A DNA stretch of 64,000 nt from Pholis gunnellus (Eukaryota > Chordata > Actinopteri > Perciformes > Pholidae), in assembly GCA_910591455.2 (NCBI GenBank), contig OU342819.1, positions 21,692,736-21,756,735 on the forward strand, written 5' to 3'. A program made the translations under genes and the position numbers. This document shows, one piece after another, positions 1 to 22,214 of the stretch (its first letter is position 1; every line of letters begins with the position of its first letter). A model generated the notes under the pieces. It did not search any database. It saw only the letters and a program-made list of their open reading frames with translations, and was not told where the DNA came from.

Positions 1-150
1 TAAAGCATTTTGGTCCTAAAAATGTCTTATTCAGCGTTCGGTTGCACTTAGCTCCACCCTCTAGTTTCACTTCGTGTTGTAAAAAAACAAAACGGTGACG
101 GACAAAAACAAAGATGGCGACGGTGTGGGGGTGGCAGCGTAAGACGAATA
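1..150 (-). mobile_element. Fragment of dispersed repeat family R1 (intronic)
   Basis: In reverse complement this matches the internal part of the copies at 35.1-35.2 kb and 60.2-60.3 kb: a CCATCTT/GTCCGTCACCG stretch, GTGAAACTAGAGGG, AACGCTGAATAAGACATTT and TAGGACCAAAATG. It lies in the sema6 intron downstream of exon 12. Positions 150-309 show nothing else. Confidence 0.75.
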
Positions 151-309
151 TAACTTTTGGCTTCACGCGGGACTCGGACAGCGGTCTGCTGGGTGAAGGT
201 CCTGTGCTCGTTTGTTGTTGGACACGGACCAAGCTGCCGCATTCAACGAGTCCTAAATCCCAGTTATCCACGTCACCCCAGCGGTCCGGCTACGGGACGG
301 CTCCATTAC

Positions 310-9381
<9,072 letters not shown>

Positions 9382-9489
9382 TTTGAAGGAGGGAGAGCGG
9401 GGGGGAGGAGGAGGAGGAGGAGGAGGAGGGGGGTTTGGGGGAGGGGGGGGCGGGGCGTAATGATGTCAGCAGGTCATGGTGGACGTCAG
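9382..9489 (-). other. sema6c: sema6c-like 5' UTR part of the start-codon exon
   Basis: Between a good acceptor (TTTGTCTCCTCACAG, ending at 9490) and the ATG at 9381 lie 108 bases of leader. They contain a C/CTCC-rich tract in RNA sense (from the G/GGA run at 9399-9455) and a short upstream ORF. The acceptor implies at least one upstream non-coding exon. Confidence 0.6.
9466..9477 (-). promoter_or_regulatory. Three-codon upstream ORF in a strong Kozak context
   Basis: The sequence CCACCATGACCTGCTGA on the minus strand gives ATG-ACC-TGC-TGA (Met-Thr-Cys-stop), 85 bases before the semaphorin ATG. The context CCACC before ATG is near optimal. If this leader is transcribed it could damp translation of the main frame. 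Confidence 0.5.
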
Positions 9490-9529
9490 CTGTGAGGAGA
9501 CAAAGAGAGGAGTGACTAAGAGCAATACA

Positions 9530-9884
9530 ATGTGTGTGTGTGTGTGTGCGTGCGTCTGTGGGTGTGTGTGTGTGTGTGCGTGCGTCTGTGGGTGTGTGTG
9601 TGTGCGTGTGCGTGAGTCTGTGGGTGTGTGTGTGTGTGTGTGTGCGTGCATCTGTGGGTGTGTGTGTGTTTGTGCGTGCATCTGTGGGTGTGTGTGTGTT
9701 TGTGTGCGTGCATCTGTGTGTGTGTGTGTGTGTGCGTGCATCTGTGGGTGTGTGTGTGTGCGTGTGCGTGCGTCTGTGGGTGTGTGTGTGTGTGTGCGTG
9801 CATCTGTGGGTGTGTGTGTGCGTGTGCGTGTGCGTGCGTCTGTGGGTGTGTGTGTGTGTGTGCGTGTGCGTGTGCGTGTGCTGT
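9530..9884 (+). repeat. Complex GT minisatellite with GCGTGCGTCTGTGG blocks
   Basis: GT runs are interrupted about every 30-35 bases by GCGTGCGTCTGTGG or GCGTGCATCTGTGG. It lies in the proposed intron 1. Apparent reading frames on both strands are repeat artefacts. Confidence 0.93.
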
Positions 9885-10027
9885 CAGCATCAATAAAAAC
9901 ACGCCAAGGCTAAGCTAATGCTAATCCATATAATTGATTGCAGGCTTTGCTCTGTGACCCGGCAGGTTAATACAGAGCTAACTACGAGGCTAAATGCTAA
10001 TCCCTCATAAGATGTAGCTGCAGACTG

Positions 10028-10028
10028 A

Positions 10029-10066
<38 letters not shown>

Positions 10067-10072
10067 TAGATA

Positions 10073-10114
<42 letters not shown>

Positions 10115-10154
10115 GATAGATACACACATACACACACACACACACAGATAGATA

Positions 10155-10192
<38 letters not shown>

Positions 10193-10212
10193 GATAGATA
10201 CACATATATACA

Positions 10213-10302
<90 letters not shown>
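10028..10302 (+). repeat. Complex CA microsatellite with AGATAGATACACA blocks
   Basis: CA runs are broken four times by CAGATAGATACACA, then end in a pure CA run of about 85 bases (about 10217-10302). Confidence 0.95.
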
Positions 10303-10303
<1 letters not shown>

Positions 10304-10408
10304 CTAAGTAGTTTAATTCTCAGACGAACGATCACATTTATTTATGAATCATGTTCAAACATCTCAAAGGTGCTCTTACTGGCTTCAGGGCAGCTTTCAG
10401 CTGTGAAT

Positions 10409-10445
10409 GTCTTCATGTGTTCATATTATATGAACACATGAAGAC
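10409..10445. repeat. Perfect 17-bp inverted repeat with 3-base loop
   Basis: The left arm GTCTTCATGTGTTCATA (10409-10425) and right arm TATGAACACATGAAGAC (10429-10445) are exactly complementary, separated by TTA. It would form a short perfect hairpin. The stem is too short for a typical miRNA precursor. Confidence 0.85.
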
Positions 10446-10565
10446 GTCTTTAATGAAAACATGAAGCTTCACTTTACAACAAATATGAAATATTATAAAT
10501 GACTTTGATGTGATCGTTGACCTCTAACGATGAGGAGAGACACGTTCTGCTCACTTCATCTAAAG

Positions 10566-10735
10566 AGGAGGAGGAGGAGGAGGAGGAGGAGGAGGAGGAG
10601 GAGGAGGAGGAGGAGGAGGAGAGATGTCTACTGGAAAAGTAGAAAAGAGGAAAAGAGGAAAAGAGGAAGAGAGGAAAAGAGGAAGAGAGGAGATTCAGCA
10701 GGAAGAAGAGACCGATTTGGATAAAAGAGAAGAAG
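10566..10735 (+). repeat. (GGA)n and GAAAAGAG purine tract
   Basis: A GGA run at about 10566-10621 is followed by AAAGAGG/AAGAGAGG repeats to about 10735. It is a long purine-only strand, so triplex or slippage is likely. A second GGA run lies at 11783-11819. Confidence 0.9.
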
Positions 10736-10739
10736 AGAT

Positions 10740-12870
10740 GAAAACAATGGATGAATAAATAAAGGATGGATTCATGTTGTCTTTCTTACGACTTTCTTCT
10801 TCTGTTGTATTTTTGCAGCTGCCACATTATTTCCCTTTTTCACTTCCTGTCTTTATGTTCTCCCTCTCTCCTTTCCTTCATCCTTCCTTCCTTGGAATGT
10901 CATAATCCCACAGAAACACTCACGCTCTGTGAACGCGCTGCGACGGACAGGTGGAGCCTCCGGCCGGTCAGGTGACAGGAAGTGCTCGCTGTGTTCCAGG
11001 AAGTAAAACAGGAAGTGTGGAGGCGGGGGGGGGGGACCCCCTCAGACGTCCTGAAACACAGAGGAGAAGGCTGCTCGTTAGCTGCTGAGTTAAAGGGAAC
11101 TGAGTTTCTTTCTCCCGTTAACCTTTACTGGAGCTAATGGAGCAATTTAGACGAGCAGCGTCCAATTAGAGGCAACCTCCCTAACGAGGTCAAACAGCAG
11201 AGGATCATGGGAGAATGTGGAGAATAAACCGGGACAGGAAGTCGCTCAGATCGGCTTTATTTACAACAATAAAGTGGTGAAACATCACTGTTGCTCCTTC
11301 ATCGTCATCCTCATCATCACATAGACACAATCACTAAACCACATGTGAACTAAGTCCTCATTTACATATTTTATGTTTGTAAATAAAAGTCTTTCAACAT
11401 TATTCTTTGAGTTCTGGTTATTTTAAACAATCACCAAAACTAGACTGTTTATCAGCCCGAAGCTGTAAAAAAACGTCTTCATCGTCAGATTATTATCTTT
11501 CAGACGGTCCTTGAACGCATCATGCGTGACGAACACTTCGGTCAGAGAAAGAAGCTGAAACAAAGCTTAAAATCGTGATATTTAATCTAAAACATTATAT
11601 TCAACGCGTCTCATTAAACAAATACACATTTGACTTTAAACAGTCATGTGACCGCGTCCATTAGGTCCAATGAGACCAGAAGAAGATGTAAAGAGGCGAG
11701 AGATTAAATTAGTTAAAAGAGACGAGCAGAGAAAATAGATCAGAGACAACAGGAAGAGGGAATCGATCACATTGATTAGAACAGAGGAGGAGGAGGAGGA
11801 GGAGGAGGAGGAGGAGGAGAGAAATTAAGAAGAGAGAGACAGAATCGTTAATGAAAGGAGGAAGACTGATTTGTGTCTCCTCTTCCTCACCTCCTCATCA
11901 TCATTTCATGTCTTCTTCTTTGTCTCGTTTAAACGGGTTTCTCTCTAAACTTCTGAAGTGAATCCAGCTGCACACGGAGCAGCCAGATGTTCATCTTTTC
12001 TGTTGCAGGAGCAGGACTTTTATTTTGAAGAGTAAATTAAAGTCACAGAGGAGAAACTGCTCCGATGTTCAGACGGTTAAAGTGTAAAGATCTTCCCTCT
12101 GTTGAAGAGTTCACGTTCAAAGACTGGAACACAGAGCTCCTGAGGGTCGGAGGTTAGAGGTCAGAGGTCATCGCTGACCCAGAAACACTTCCTGTTTGTG
12201 GACAGCGTGGGGTCGAGGGTCACAGGTCTGATCCCAACAGAGCAGCGCACCGTCGTACAAAGGGGGCTACGTGATTGGCCGACAGCCTCTGAGATCACTG
12301 TTCAACATCAACGTTCATCAGACCGGCAGTAGATCTCTGATACCTGATGTTAGTATTATGATCATGATGTATGGATGAAGGTCTGGACTGAGACGGTCCT
12401 CCGGCTCTCCAGACGGGGTTTTAAACAATAACAGTGACTAAGTGTCGACAGCTCGGCCTGCAGCGGGTTTTAAATCTCTGCTAAAGACATTTAAACCCTC
12501 CGACTTGATCCGGTTCCAGCAGGACTGGAGCGTCTCCTCCATCTGTCGCTCTGACTTTAAAAAACCAAACAATGAGAGTTTGGATGATGTAATCAGACTC
12601 ACGGGTCGTTGTGATGTCACATGAAGCGACGTCAACTTTTTAATAAACATAAAGTCTTTTATTGGACTTCTTCAGCACAAAATCTAAATGAGCGAGTCAG
12701 CGGCTTTTCCCAGAGCTTTAAATCCCGTCACATGGTCTTCATCAGCAGATGGGAGTTTATGTGGTTGCCTTGGAGATCGATGTGTTGACTTTGAGCTCAG
12801 GTACTGCTAATATGACATCATTGGTTCCATAAAAGGTATTCCATGTTTTTAAAGTGGAACTCAACACCAG
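10740..12870. other. Non-coding stretch of proposed intron 1
   Basis: AT-moderate unique sequence with a short (GGA)n at 11783-11819. Small reading frames near 12440-12650 overlap on both strands and have no family features. No gene or RNA recognised. Confidence 0.6.
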
Positions 12871-12872
12871 AG

Positions 12873-14270
12873 AACATTCCAACGATCGGTCGATCCATCA
12901 ACAGAACATTCCAACGATCAGTCGATCCATCGACAGAACATTCCAACGATCAGTCGATCCATCGACAGAACATTCCAACGATCAGTCGATCCATCAACAG
13001 AACATTCCAACGATCGGTCGATCCATCAACAGAACATTCCAACGATCAGTCGATCCATCAACAGAACATTCTAACGATCAGTCGATCCATCGACAGAACA
13101 TTCCAACGATCAGTCGATCCATCAACAGAACATTCCAACGATCAGTCGATCCATCGACAGAACATTCCAACGATCAGTCGATCCATCAACAGAACATTCC
13201 AACGATCAGTCGATCCATCAACAGAACATTCCAACGATCAGTCGATCCATCAACAGAACAATCCAACGATCAGTCGATCCATCAACAGAACATTCCAACG
13301 ATCGGTCGATCCATCGACAGAACATTCCAACGATCAGTCGATCCATCAACAGAACATTCCAACGATCAGTCGATCCATCAACAGAACATTCTAACGATCA
13401 GTCGATCCATCAACAGAACATTCCAACGATCAGTCGATCCATCAACAGAACATTCCAACGATCAGTCGATCCATCAACAGAACATTCCAACGATCAGTCG
13501 ATCCATCGACAGAACATTCCAACGATCAGTCGATCCATCGACAGAACATTCCAACGATCAGTCGATCCATCGACAGAACATTCCAACGATCAGTCGATCC
13601 ATCGACAGAACATTCCAACGATCAGTCGATCCATCGACAGAACATTCCAACGATCAGTCGATCCATCAACAGAACATTCTAACGATCAGTCGATCCATCA
13701 ACAGAACATTCTAACGATCAGTCGATCCATCAACAGAACATTCCAACGATCAGTCGATCCATCAACAGAACATTCTAACGATCAGTCGATCCATCAACAG
13801 AACATTCTAACGATCGGTCGATCCATCAACAGAACATTCCAACGATCAGTCGATCCATCAACAGAACATTCTAACGATCAGTCGATCCATCAACAGAACA
13901 TTCTAACGATCGGTCGATCCATCAACAGAACATTCCAACGATCAGTCGATCCATCAACAGAACATTCTAACGATCAGTCGATCCATCAACAGAACATTCT
14001 AACGATCGGTCGATCCATCAACAGAACATTCTAACGATCAGTCGATCCATCAACAGAACATTCCAACGATCAGTCGATCCATCGACAGAACATTCCAACG
14101 ATCAGTCGATCCATCAACAGAACATTCCAACGATCAGTCGATCCATCAACAGAACATTCCAACGATCAGTCGATCCATCAACAGAACATTCCAACGATCA
14201 GTCGATCCATCAACAGAACATTCTAACGATCGGTCGATCCATCGACAGAACATTCCAACGATCAGTTGAT
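12873..14270 (+). repeat. 32-bp minisatellite, about 43 units
   Basis: Tandem unit AACATTCCAACGATCAGTCG + ATCCATCAACAG (32 bp). Three common two-state sites: CAAC/CGAC, TTCC/TTCT and CAGTC/CGGTC. Because 32 is not a multiple of three and the unit has no stop in two plus frames, long false frames (up to 286 codons) run through it. There are no unique spacers between units. Confidence 0.97.
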
Positions 14271-14734
14271 CGTTAAAGTCATTTTTTAAGTACAAATGCT
14301 CCAACTAACGTGACTACATCAGTCTGATGACATCACAGAATACCCAGGGGTATGTAGTGCATGCTGACATCACTGAGGGGCGTGGCTACAGGTGAGGCAA
14401 AAGCTCTTTAATATCATCTTAACTGAGCTCAACTACAACACCACAGAAGAAGAAGTGACGTCACCTGACGAGACAGGAAGTCATGTTGTGACTCGCTAGA
14501 ACTTCAGACAGAGACGAGATTAAACCGGATTATCTGCTGTGTGTGTGTGTACGTGTGTGAACGTGTGTGTACGTGTGTGTACATGTGTGTGTATGTGTGT
14601 GTGTACGTGTGTGAACGTGTGTGTACATGTGTGTGTGTGTGTGTGTACATGTGTGTTGGGGTTTCATGAAAGCTCAGAATTGGTCGTATGTATTTTAACC
14701 ATCTGTCATGTTGTAATACAATATGTGAGTCTGC

Positions 14735-14786
<52 letters not shown>

Positions 14787-15453
14787 ACAGGATGGAGAAT
14801 ATTCTGACTTTGGATCTAATGACATTAATAAAATAGACTTTTCTTATGACACGTTGTCTTTATGACTTTATTTAAATTTAGATCACGTTCTTCTAGATTT
14901 CACAACTTTACATCTCAGATATAAATTCTGATGTTAATAACTTAATTATTCATCGTCCTGTTTTCAACAACAATGAAACAAAGTGACAGAAGAGAACAGA
15001 AGAGAACAGAAGACGTCTGTCACCAACGAGACCAATCCGTCTCTGGTTCCCATGGAGACGGGTCTCAACCCCCCTCCGAGCCAATTACATCTCTCAAGAG
15101 TTCAAAGACGACCAACAGAAGCTCAGCGTCCAGTCAGGAGCTATTTATAACCTCCAGGAGAGACGGGGACAGGTCTCCTCTTCTTCTTCTTCTTCTTCTT
15201 CACACTGAACCAAACAACGTCCTCCTGTCCTCCCATCCTCATGTCCTAACGTCCTCATGTCCTAACGTCCTCATGTCCTAACGTCCTCATGTCCTAACGT
15301 CCTCCATTCCCCCCATTCTCATGTCCTAATGTCCTCATGTCCTTCTTTCCTCCTGTCCTTCCATCCTCCCTTCCTCCTGTCCTCATGTCCCCTTCCAGCT
15401 GATGTCCTCACTGAAGTGGACCTTTAAACAGAGAGAGGACTTTGACCCAGGAG

Positions 15454-15511
<58 letters not shown>

Positions 15512-15800
15512 TCAGCCGTCTTCAGCGTGAACTCTTTTGACGTTAACGACGGAGAGGAGCGGCTCTTAAAGCGATGACATCACAGCCCATTTATCTGCTA
15601 CCAGTTAATCAGTCACATTAAAGACCAAAAGTCTCCTACAAAATAAAGGTCACATAAAACTAAACCAAACATAAAGTCATGAAGCTTCATTTCCTAACTT
15701 TTAATAGTGGAGAAGAGGCTGAGTCAGCTGTTTCATGTGTTCTTAAATATAAATAATTAATAAATAAATAATCAGATATCAGCGCAAACACTCACAGTAC
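14271..15800. other. Non-coding stretch with short GT and 16-bp repeats
   Basis: Contains interrupted GT (about 14540-14660 with ACGTGTGTGA blocks, and 14741-14784), TTC repeats (about 15178-15200), four copies of CTCATGTCCTAACGTC (15238-15301) and a GT run (15459-15509). No gene recognised. Confidence 0.8.
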
Positions 15801-15801
15801 A

Positions 15802-15805
<4 letters not shown>

Positions 15806-15861
<56 letters not shown>

Positions 15862-15959
15862 GTGTCGTCCTGCTGGGCGACATCTCTCAGACTAACAAGC
15901 TGATCCTGCGGCTCTGAACAGCAGCACTAACGAAGACAGATCAGCAGATGACACGCTGG

Positions 15960-16050
<91 letters not shown>

Positions 16051-16184
16051 GGTGTGTGCGCTGCTTGGAGAAAATGACTTTTTGCTCATTTTGAGAAGAT
16101 TTATTGTGTCTTTTAACTCGCAGCCTTTTCATTCAGTAACAGATCGTTCATCACAAAGCTATATATATATATATATATATATAT
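15806..16184. repeat. CA, GT and AT microsatellites
   Basis: CA run 15806-15860, GT run 15961-16058 and AT run 16161-16184, with unique sequence between. The facing CA and GT runs could pair as an inverted repeat. Confidence 0.93.
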
Positions 16185-16561
16185 CTCTATCTATCTCTGA
16201 TAGAACTGATGCTACTGTAGCATCTAAGCTAACGTCTTCAGGAGACGCCATTGTTGTCTCACACACCTAAGCCCCGCCCCCTAGCTGCCTGAACCACGAC
16301 GAACAGTAACTGTGTGTTCTTTAGCTGTGATGACTCGGCATCGCTCAGAATGAGCAGCCTGCTGCACCGCGACCCGACCCCGGATCAGAGGAGGACGATG
16401 GATGATGGAAGCTGTGAACACATCGATCAGCTGATCCTCTCACAACAGTCTGAATGATGTCATACTGAAGTCCAGCAGCACGTGGAATACCAACAGAATA
16501 TCCAGCAGCCTGGACTGTGAAGAAGAGTCTGGACCGGCTGTTCTAGCTGGAGGGACTCTGA

Positions 16562-16565
<4 letters not shown>

Positions 16566-16644
<79 letters not shown>
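16566..16644 (+). repeat. (CA)n microsatellite
   Basis: An uninterrupted CA run of about 79 bases. Confidence 0.95.
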
Positions 16645-16645
<1 letters not shown>

Positions 16646-16911
16646 CCTCATGTCCAATTGACTGCAGTCCAGAGCAGCCGAGCGAAGAGCCGAGAACACA
16701 TCAGATCTGAGCTCCATTAATTTGTCCCTCCGATAATGTCACACACACCGCCGGCTCTTAAATCCTCAGCTACTGACTCTGTGTGTGTGTTGACGTATCT
16801 GCTGCAGCTCTTAATGCACTTCTCACTCACAGAGTTGAGCTGTTTCAGGCTGATTGTCTGAGGCCGAGTGCAGAGAAACGCCTGCACGACAGCAGACCTG
16901 TTACTGCTGAA

Positions 16912-17050
16912 TGAATGTAATGTAATGTAATGTAATGAATGTAATGTAATGTAATGTAATGTAATGTAATGAATGTAATGTAATGTAATGAATGTAATGT
17001 AATGTAATGTAATGTAATGTAATGAATGTAATGAATGTAATGTAATGTAA
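16912..17050 (+). repeat. (TAATG)n pentanucleotide repeat with GAATG variants
   Basis: Mostly TGTAA units, with an AATG insertion at several places. About 135 bases long. Confidence 0.93.
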
Positions 17051-17199
17051 ACAGGAGTCATGTATTTCTCTGAAGTTAACTGTAACATCGAGTCTCCTGT
17101 AAACCGAGACGGACCAGATGAGGAACTGGAGGATCCACAAACCGATGAGTGACGTCACGACCACTTCGTCACTTCTTATTCAGTCGTTGTTGTCTCGGC

Positions 17200-17870
17200 T
17201 CCACAGCGGTGAAACAAAGCGACTCTACTCGTCTTCACACTGAACTCTGGTTCTCTCCTCCTCAGCGTCTCTGGAGGTTCGTTTGATTTAAAGAGTTGTT
17301 GAGTTTTTGAGTATTTCTTTGTGTTTACTTCCTGAAAAGGACTGAAGAACACGTTCTGTGCCTTTAAGAAGACTTTCACTTTCAAACCCTCAACTAGAAC
17401 CAAACAACAACAAGCTTCATCTCCTCATCTCCTCATCTCCTCATCTCCTCATCATCTTCCTCTCTTCCTCCTCTCTCCACTGTCTCAGCCTCCTCTTCTC
17501 CGTGGCAACACGTTCTGCTTCGCTGCAGACGATGCGAGCAGACGCTCGTCCGCTGAGCAGTCTGATCCTCCCGCTGAGCATGCTGGGATACCGTGGCTGC
17601 CGTGGCAACCAAAAAAAAGATAGGAGGGAAATAATGTGGGAGGAAGGGGAGGACGACGAAGGTGACGTGCCCGAGTACATGAGGGAAGGAGGGAAGGAGA
17701 GGAAGGAGGGAAGGAGGGAAGGAGAGGAAGGAGAGGAAGGAGGGAAGGAGAGGAAGGAGGGAAGGAGAGGATAAAGGGATGAGACAGAGATGAGACGACA
17801 ACACTCAGTGTAAACCTGCAGGTAATCTGATTACCAGAGATCTGACGACACAGCAGGACACACACACACA
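17200..17870. other. Non-coding stretch with pyrimidine and purine simple repeats
   Basis: CTCCTCAT repeats near 17417-17455 and GGAAGGAGAGGAAGGAGGGA-type repeats at about 17680-17770. Apparent frames on both strands are composition artefacts. Confidence 0.75.
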
Positions 17871-17927
17871 CACACACGGCGGCTCTCTCCCGTTGGGTAA
17901 TCGGCTCCCGGTCTCTCTGGGATTAGG

Positions 17928-18218
17928 GAGTCTCTGGGAGTCTCTGGGAGTCTCTGGGAGTCCCTGGGAGTCCCTGGGAGTCCCTGGGAGTCTCTGGGAG
18001 TCCCTGAGAGTCTCTGGGAGTCTCTGGGAGTCTCTGGGAGTCTCTGGGAGTCCCTGGGAGTCTCTGGGAGTCTCTGGGAGTCTCTGGGAGTCTCTGGGAG
18101 TCTCTGGGAGTCCCTGAGAGTCTCTGGGAGTCTCTGGGAGTCTCTGGGAGTCCCTGAGAGTCTCTGGGAGTCCCTGGGAGTCTCTGGGAGTCTCTGGGAG
18201 TCCCTGAGAGTCTCTGGG
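17928..18218 (+). repeat. 10-bp minisatellite (GGGAGTCTCT), about 29 units
   Basis: Tandem GGGAGTCTCT/GGGAGTCCCT with occasional GAGAGTCTCT. A matching minus-strand frame of about 200 codons exists only because of the period. Confidence 0.96.
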
Positions 18219-18291
18219 AGCCCCGTGGAGGTCCGGAGGTTCAGCTCACACCTGATCTGTTTCCACTGGCTGCTCTTTAGAAGCGTGTGTA

Positions 18292-18682
18292 GAAGTGGAC
18301 GTACACGTCGTGACGGTTGAAGCCTCCAGTTCGGCCTTTTGTCCGTCGCCATCTTGTTTCTGTGCAACCAGTGAACAGGAAGTGACCACATCTGGCCTGA
18401 GGAGGAGCGACGTAGCGACCTGTCAATCACTGTGTAGCCCCGCCCCTAAAGCATCCCCTGCTTTATGGTCTGTGTGACTCTAAATGGACCATCATGTACT
18501 AAATGAACATCATGCTGTATTGAAGAAGACTTGAAACTAGAGATTGAGACCATAAACTCATGTTTACAATGTTTACTGAGGTAATAAATCAAGAGAGAAG
18601 TAGAGTCATTTTCTCATAGACTTCTATACAACCAGAGGAGTCGCCCCCTGGTGGACATTAGAGAGAATGCAGCTTTAACACG
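18292..18682 (+). mobile_element. Repeat R1 copy, subfamily with AACAGGAAGTGACC
   Basis: Starts near GTGGACGTACACGTCGTGAC and carries CGTCGCCATCTTG, CCAGTGAACAGGAAGTGACC, GACCTGTCAATCAC, GCCCCGCCCCTAAAGCATCC and CATCATGCTGTATTGAAGAA. The CTCF-type core is at 18642-18654. It ends at GCAGCTTTAACACG. Confidence 0.9.
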
Positions 18683-18689
18683 TGAAGCT

Positions 18690-19696
18690 TTGACTTCCAC
18701 ACGTTGAGACCTCAAACCAGACTCAAAGAGACCGTGCTGGTGTTTTGACATCGTCTGCTCTGAGATAAAACCAGCATGTGAAGCATCAGAAGATAGAGAA
18801 CAAACAATGAAAGCAGAGCTTTCACTTTCACAGAAAGTCAGGACGCATCGTCTGCTCTCTGACGTGACTGAACACAAAACAGGCTCCTTTGATGAAATCT
18901 AAAAACTCTAAATCCTTCACTTTCTCTCTGGACGCGAGGTGTTTTCTAGCTTGAAGAGAAAAACTAAAGTCCTGTCAGCACCAATCGTTTAGAGACGTTC
19001 CCCCGCAGCAGTGGAACAGTTTCTCGTTGTTTCACCGGAGAACCGATAGTTTCATGTTTTCAGCCCCAGAAGCTGCAGTAAAGCCTCCCACCTGTGTGCG
19101 CTGTCTGCCGGCTGCCCGTGTTGGGTCGTGTTCAGACACGTTAACCTGGGACTCGCTCCATCTCGGCTCCGGTACAACTCACCATCTGGCAGATTAGCTG
19201 CTAAAACTCAGCGAAGGGAAGTTAAGCGGCGCTGGCAGACAAAAGACCGAGGTTTTCTATTTTCCCCCAAAAGTGGATTTTTCATAGAAGCTTTGAGGTG
19301 ATTTAATCGGGTCAAACACTGCAGCTGCACACACACACACACACACACAATGCATACCATAATAGTCCTATTATAGTGTTTTCAGATGAGAAACAAGATG
19401 CATGATAATGAAAGCAGACACAGTATTTATGAAGACATCTCCGCTGCTCAATAATCAGACAATAAATCAGACTTCCAGCTCATCAAACTTCAGACCTTTA
19501 ACCGGACCGAAGCTACAACCTTCACACGTGGTTCAGTAAATCACAATCCACACGCCGTGTGAACCCGTAACAGAGACGATTACAGGTGAAGCACAAACGT
19601 ACAGACAACATGCAGGGTTCCTGAAAGCACCGGTGATCTACAGGGAAGTGAAGTAAAGAGTTCAAATAAACAGAGGAGCTGATTTAATGTGGAAAC

Positions 19697-19751
<55 letters not shown>

Positions 19752-20979
19752 TGAGTTCACACTGCAGCTCAAACTAATAAAAAACTAAATGATTCTATAA
19801 AAAACAACTTCTTTCTGAGGAGCGTCCAGTCCAGCAGAGCGCAGTTTGTGTCTCGTGTGAAACTAAAGGTTTATTTTGAAGGACAGTATCCGTGTAACGA
19901 GCTGAGGTTGGTTTGGAGCGTAGAGCACTGACCAGACTTCAGCTTCAGACGGTTTGACATGAAAACATATTTAACCACAAACATGCAAACACTCGTTGGT
20001 TTGTTGCTTCAGAGCGGTTTGGTTTATTCACATGTACTCTGACTTCTGTAACAGTTCAAAGTAACTTGTGTTGTAGTTTGGAGTTTGTCAGTGGAAAGAC
20101 TCACACAGACGGTTTTGATGAGTTCGGTCCGACGGCCAGCAAAGGAAACAGACTGTTGTCTGACTGGAGTCTGGCAGCTTTGAGGGGAGAGAATCAATCG
20201 TATGTTGATTAATTGTGAGTGAGATAAAACCATAAGCAGCTCATTTTGAGACGTCTGTGAGGAACTGCTGCACTGACTGGTAGCAGCAGTTAAACTGCAT
20301 TGAACTACAGGAGCAGCACCATTAAAAGCGTTTAACGGCTAACGACAGCTGATTATGTCAAATTCAAATCATAAACCTCCGTTTTAAGCTTGAAGTGTTT
20401 GCTGACACAACTCAACTAAAACAACAAAATACTTCCTCCGCTTGGTCCACAATGCAAACCGAATCCATTTAGATTGAAGTTTATAATATGACACGTGTTT
20501 GATCTTTATGTGATCAGCGCAGCATCGTCTGCATAGAGACGGATTTTAAGTCATTAGCATATCATTAAAAGAACAAAGGCCTTAAGATGCTTCCTGGGGG
20601 ATTCCGCAAGTTATGGATTTGGAACATCAAAGAGATTGAACATGAAAACATTGATAAAAATGTCTCAAAGAAGACGGACAAATAAACAGAGAAAGTAACA
20701 AATTCTATATTATTAATCAACGTGAACGGGCTACATGCTAGCATACAATGTGAGCATTAAACCACCGGGTCAAATTCAACAATGATTTCCAGCATCAGTG
20801 GAAAGAATCTATGAATAGGAAAGTTGTCTATTAGTTCATCGTGTGTACTATTCTTAAAAACCAGGTCAGCGATGATGGAAACAGGACGGATCGCACTTTA
20901 AGAACTCGAGGGACAAACTGTCAGGAAGCAGTTTAGACTCTAAACACCTGAACAGAAACCAGGTCAGCAGACAGCGAGC

Positions 20980-20980
<1 letters not shown>
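18690..20980. other. Non-coding stretch with a (GA)n run
   Basis: Unique-looking intronic sequence, with a short CA run (19328-19349) and a GA run (19699-19749). No exon, RNA gene or element recognised. Confidence 0.6.
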
Positions 20981-21674
<694 letters not shown>

Positions 21675-22210
21675 CTTTGTTGATTGGCTCGAGTTGAGCC
21701 CTGAGGAGACCGTCACACGGAGTTTCTCCTCTTTTGTATTAAATCTGTAAAATAACTGTTTCTGTAAAACCTTGCTTGAGAATTTCTGTACATTTACAGT
21801 TTTTTCATTTATTTGAATGAGTTAGTTTCACTTTAATCTCCTCCACTAAGCTAAAGCAGGACTAGTGTCTCCTGTAAGATTCACTGACCTGTGTTATAAT
21901 CAGAGAACTAAACGCTGGCGTTAAACAGACCGTCTGAGCTGAGACACGCTGACTTCAGACGAGGGAACAGGAAGTGAAACACTGCTGACTCATGTCTGGT
22001 TTAGGACTCAGTGGAACGTGTAAAATACGTTGAGGATTAATTTGGTCTTTATCTGGTTAATTCAATTCAACATCATTTGAGCCGAACGGCTTCTCTGCTG
22101 AGGAGCTGCTTCACATTCACACCATGAAACACTGAATGTGTCCACAACATGAGCGGGAACATAAAGGCCGGCAGAGGAGCCTCCGGGAGGAGACTTCAGG
22201 GTCAGGTGTC
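21675..22210. other. Non-coding stretch
   Basis: Unique sequence between two arrays. Nothing recognised. Confidence 0.5.
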
Positions 22211-22214
22211 GAGC

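Noticed and set aside
9530..9884. Possible bacterial or viral insertion because of abrupt composition change
   Set aside because: The change is a compound GT minisatellite; flanks are normal fish sequence.
12843..13714. Proteins of 183 and 286 codons
   Set aside because: They are translations of the 32-bp minisatellite in overlapping frames, with a 32-residue period and no flanking coding sequence.
12873..14270. CRISPR-like array of 32-bp repeats
   Set aside because: Units are directly tandem with no unique spacers, and the genome is vertebrate. It is a minisatellite.
14539..14787. Cys-Val-rich frames over GT/CA arrays (also near 4.8, 9.6, 10.1, 21.2, 30.7 and 37.6 kb)
   Set aside because: CA and GT dinucleotide repeats always read as Cys-Val or His-Thr. 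These are not genes.
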